DNA from: Strigamia acuminata
Taxonomy: Eukaryota > Arthropoda > Chilopoda > Geophilomorpha > Linotaeniidae
Direction: 5' to 3'
Assembly (NCBI GenBank): GCA_949358305.1
Contig: OX442315.1
Span: 37,472,427-37,536,426 of the forward strand
DNA: 64,000 bases
The notes under the pieces: generated by a model
Seen by the model: the letters and a program-made list of their open reading frames with translations, nothing else
What the model was told of the DNA's origin: nothing
The model's database searches: none
Position numbers and translations under genes: made by a program
Shown: positions 61,442-64,000 of the stretch, one piece after another
Layout of the letters: the number at the start of each line of letters is the position of its first letter
How positions within the stretch are numbered: the first letter of the stretch is position 1

Positions 61442-61732
61442 GATGTTCGTAAGGCTGTTTTCATTGGGAAAACGAAAATACCAATTTCTACCGCAATCTG
61501 GCGGCTGAAATGTGAACTAACGTGACACTTTTCCTCGCGTTTTTAAACGAGTTCAAACGAGTTGGAGTGGCTGGCCACTTAAGGAAATTTTGTTCCCAAA
61601 ATAGTTCCTCTTGGGTGCGCTGTGATTGGCGGCGCTGGTCAACTCCTAATATTATGATGAATATATATGAGATGATCTTACAGTAATTTCTAGTGAAAAT
61701 TAATTGTTGTGATTTGTTTGATATTAGCAAGA
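61442..61732. promoter_or_regulatory. Compact bidirectional promoter of UBFD1 and MSRB1
   Basis: Only 291 bp separate the two start codons, so both 5' UTRs and promoters fit here. An inverted CCAAT box (GATTGG) lies near 61624, roughly central. No convincing TATA box for either gene. Confidence 0.55.
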
Positions 61733-62574
61733 ATGGCGTTTTGCACTTGGAAAGGTGGTGAGCACTATCGCAACCATTTCGATCGTGGTAAATAAATCAA
61801 TAAATCAATCAATAACGATTTGTAATTGATTTTCTTCTTCTTTTTTAGGGGTCTATGTTTGTTCAAGTTGTAATTTTGAATTATTTTCAAGTAAATCTAA
61901 ATACGAGCACGAATCACCGTGGCCATCATTTACTGAAACAATACATGAAACTAGTGTTAGCAAGAGAGAAGAAAAAGCGCATGTTTATAAAGTAAAATTA
62001 TCATTTAAAATAATGAAACAGTTTGGGTGTGTTCAATTCTGTGTATATATTTTAATTCATTTAGGTATCGTGTGGTAATTGCGGGCAGGGTCTAGGCCAC
62101 GAATTTGTAAACAACGGTCCGCTAGGAAAATCTCGATTTTGAATATTTAGCAGCTCACTTCGATTTGTGTCGAAAGATGGTAAAAAAAAAAATACCGTAC
62201 GTAAGGGGTTTTACTGAAATGCAACGATTTTGCGATTGTCACGTGACTCGACAGTCGACACTCGATCAATCACGTGTCAAATTGCACAATCCAAAATAAA
62301 CGTCGAACGAACGAACGAACGAAATGAGTGGAAAAACGTTCGTTTTGAATTTTCCATTCGTTTAGTTCGTTCTAAATTTGCACCACAAGTAGGCCAAAAT
62401 CGAATGACAAAACGATTAAAAATCGCAGAATCGTTGCATTAATGCAACTCCTTAATGAATAGGTATATTATTTATTATGTACAATTTTTTAAGCTTATAT
62501 AAAACATTAATTTTTATCACGTTTTAGAGCTAAAGAACGAAAAGAAATCTGAAGACAAATTGAACGAGCAATAA
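61733..62574 (+). CDS. MSRB1: Methionine-R-sulfoxide reductase B1, selenoprotein (TGA at 62140 = Sec)
   Basis: Exons 61733-61787, 61849-61991, 62065-62179 and 62528-62574 encode 119 residues (human 116). Zinc ligands are CSSC and CGNC; the substrate-binding blocks [18 protein letters not shown] and [13 protein letters not shown] precede the catalytic block. In KSRF[15 protein letters not shown] the catalytic residue 92 is encoded by TGA (62140-62142), exactly where MsrB1 selenoproteins carry selenocysteine. Reading on gives the conserved FSSSL motif, then an intron, then a Lys/Glu-rich tail ending at TAA 62572-62574. A SECIS element follows at about 62821-62884. The enzyme reduces methionine-R-sulfoxide in proteins in cytosol and nucleus and acts on actin. 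A gene finder reading TGA as stop would give a 91-residue inactive truncation. The last intron is inferred from splice signals and phase. Confidence 0.92.
62140..62142 (+). other. UGA selenocysteine codon of MSRB1
   Basis: In-frame TGA at residue 92, preceded by KSRF and followed by IFSSSLRF, the strictly placed catalytic site of MsrB1. Non-Sec MsrB proteins have Cys here. Confidence 0.9.
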
Positions 62575-62820
62575 TATATTAGAAGCAAAAGAATACATAT
62601 AAAGCAAAAATAGCACAACCTATGTCTCTTTATATTTAAATTCTAATATCAATGAACAGCACTGCCATATGAAAGATTACCGTAGTCCGATTGAATTAGC
62701 ACATGTTAAATTTGCAATTTTTATATCAATTTTTTCTTAACAGCTACCATTTATTTTATTTTATTACCTTGTTCGTTGCTGACATTTTTGTGTTAAGTCA
62801 GTTTTGTTATTTATTCCGTG

Positions 62821-62884
62821 CATAAATAATGACATTAATAAGAAAAATCTGTTATTCAGGCTCTTATTAATTGATTTTATAATG
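62821..62884 (+). promoter_or_regulatory. SECIS element in the MSRB1 3' UTR
   Basis: ATGA at 62829-62832, one C, then helix II ATTAATAAGA (62834-62843) pairing perfectly with TCTTATTAAT (62862-62871), directly followed by TGAT (62872-62875). The non-Watson-Crick quartet is thus U-U, G-A, A-G, C-U. The apical part starts AAAA, eleven bases after ATGA, the conserved unpaired adenines. A mini-helix CTG/CAG in the loop (62849-62858) suggests form 2. A lower helix can form between ATAAA (62822-62826) and TTTAT (62876-62880). It is 255 nt past the stop. SBP2 and eEFSec use it to decode UGA as Sec. Confidence 0.9.
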
Positions 62885-62982
62885 TTATTTATTACCTAGT
62901 TGTTTTATTAACCTAGATCTGTTATTCATGAAAAGGCCTTATACCAGTATTTATTGTAATGAAATAATTACATTGTTATTAA

Positions 62983-63488
62983 TTATGAATTCATTAAAGT
63001 TGAAGACACACGTTTACTTTCTTTCTCGCATTGTTTTGATTCAGGCGAAGATTTCACTCGGTTTTTATAACGTTTAATGAACCCGCAATTTAAACAAGTA
63101 CGAACGACATGCTTTTCTCGTTTGCCTTTTAACCGAACTTTTAAAGTCGATGATGGAACGAGAATAATATGGCATTTTTTGCACATGTTCCTCTTTATAC
63201 TAGGATCTCTAAAAATAAAGCATGAATTAATAAGGGTTACATATTAATAAAAAAAAAATTGTTACAATTTTAAAACATTTTTTGTAGCAATTTTCTTGAT
63301 ACAGGATCCGTAAAATTCGACCAAAGAATTGTTCGGTGTGGACGTTTTCATTACTAAATTGGCCGCCTACAATGAAAAAGTAGATTAATAAATACAATAA
63401 ATTCTAGAAGCAAACAGAATTATGAAACAATTACTTGGTACAGGTAATTAATTCGATCAAACACATCATTTCCTTTTACTTTCTTCAT
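62983..63488 (-). CDS. RPP21: RPP21, protein subunit of RNase P/MRP
   Basis: Exons in coding order: 63488-63435, 63366-63266 and 63208-62983, phase-consistent, 126 residues (human 154). The N-terminal helical part reads NDVFDRINYLYQAANLVM and LVEFYGSCIKKIATKNVL. DPSIKRNMCKKCHIILVPSS then starts the zinc ribbon, whose second Cys pair is TCLNC followed by GFIKRY. The four cysteines bind zinc; the protein sits with Rpp29 on the RNase P specificity domain and helps mature tRNA 5' ends in the nucleus. The C-terminal tail is short and charged. Tail to tail with MSRB1 (the SECIS ends about 100 bp from this stop codon), and head to head with the unknown gene at 63767. Confidence 0.9.
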
Positions 63489-63766
63489 ATCTTCGTGAGA
63501 TTCTTCGAATCACAGCAAAACAACGAAGCAAACTTTGAATTCTAAGAAAAGGTGGATTTCAAGTTGCATCGCGTTTTATCAACGTCCATTTTAAAATGGC
63601 TGCCACCAGTATCTACACTATTAGCAAATAGAGGACTCGGTAAATAGGTGTAAAATAAGTTCCCATTAACCTAATAGTTTCGTTTCGTGTATTTCTCAAT
63701 TCTCAAAAAATAATTTCTTATCGTTTCAGTTCGGGAAGTACAGAAACAATTTTTTAACTACTTACA
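63489..63766. promoter_or_regulatory. Compact bidirectional promoter, RPP21 and unknown gene
   Basis: 278 bp between the two start codons. Contains AAGATGGC/GCCATTTT-like stretches around 63590-63602 (AAAATGGCTGCC), a YY1-like core motif. No TATA box for either direction. Confidence 0.45.
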
Positions 63767-64000
63767 ATGTCTAAGTTACGGGTGATAAAAAGCAGAGGAT
63801 GTTTACATTACATGAAGTGTATTTCTTTCGTTAGTATTGACAGATAACTATAATTAAATATATATATAAAAAGGTAATCTTAGAATGTGTTTTCGTTATT
63901 TAGTTTTCAAAACGTGCAATGCCTATTGCCGAAGCGCCATTAAAGAATGTCGACGATGAGCTTGCTAATGTTTCAGATAAACAATTTGAAACTAGTCATG
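63767..64000 (+). CDS. 5' end of an unrecognised gene (partial)
   Basis: ATG at 63767 opens a 15-nt first exon (MSKLR). It reaches the donor GTGATA at 63782 and is joined to the exon after TTATTTAG at 63903. That exon stays open to the window edge (FSKRAMPIAEAPLKNVDDEL and on). The reading frame is continuous but too short to assign. I do not recognise the family. The divergent arrangement with RPP21 supports it as a real gene start. Confidence 0.5.

Noticed and set aside
62140-62142. TGA read as the normal stop of a truncated MsrB
   Set aside because: It would remove the catalytic residue, while the conserved FSSSL motif and a SECIS follow.
62305-62365. Strong hairpin with an ATGA at 62316, considered as the SECIS
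   Set aside because: It lies inside the inferred last intron of MSRB1 and has no GA on the 3' side to complete the quartet; the element at 62829 fits in every respect.
1-64000. CRISPR arrays, tRNA and rRNA genes
   Set aside because: No spacer-like regular arrays, no cloverleaf and no rRNA core sequences recognised; the tandem repeats found have no variable spacers.

Overview
This is a 64 kb piece of an AT-rich, intron-rich animal nuclear genome. It has canonical GT-AG introns, animal-type gene families (conventional PKC, SUN-domain protein, CLUAP1/IFT38, DMC1, UBFD1, selenoprotein MsrB1, RPP21) and a heavy load of decayed DNA transposons, MITEs and LTR retrotransposon fragments. Retained introns and a selenocysteine MsrB fit an intron-conserving invertebrate. 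I cannot name the phylum from the sequence. Exon models were built by hand translation, checking that codon phase is kept across every junction. No expression or database evidence was available.

Layout. 1-31.7 kb is the 5' part of a conventional protein kinase C gene on the minus strand. Six exons are visible (pseudosubstrate, C1A, C1B, start of C2); the rest of C2 and the kinase domain must lie left of the window. Its large introns hold a MULE with FLYWCH and transposase ORFs, three blocks of copia-like pol, two Tc3-like elements, many MITEs (some nested three deep) and minisatellites. 32.3-35.8 kb holds SNU13 (minus) and DMC1 (plus), both complete and head to head. 36.2-47.6 kb is a complete 15-exon SUN-domain gene (minus), and 48.6-52.1 kb a complete 11-exon CLUAP1 (plus), again head to head. 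52.1-59.8 kb has no gene I can support and is a transposon graveyard with a Ty3/gypsy pol fragment and several hAT-like MITEs. 59.8-61.4 kb is UBFD1 (minus), divergent from MSRB1 (plus, 61.7-62.6 kb). MSRB1 is a selenoprotein: an in-frame TGA sits at the catalytic position and a near-ideal SECIS element follows at about 62.82-62.88 kb. RPP21 (minus, 63.0-63.5 kb) is convergent with MSRB1 and divergent from the first exons of an unrecognised gene at the right edge.

How the genes relate. From SNU13 rightward the genes alternate strictly: four head-to-head pairs (two with under 300 bp between start codons) and three tail-to-tail junctions. This suggests shared bidirectional promoters rather than a shared pathway. 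Functions are mixed: signalling (PKC), RNA processing (SNU13, RPP21), meiotic recombination and nuclear-envelope tethering (DMC1, SUN), ciliary transport (CLUAP1), ubiquitin-like signalling (UBFD1) and methionine repair (MSRB1).
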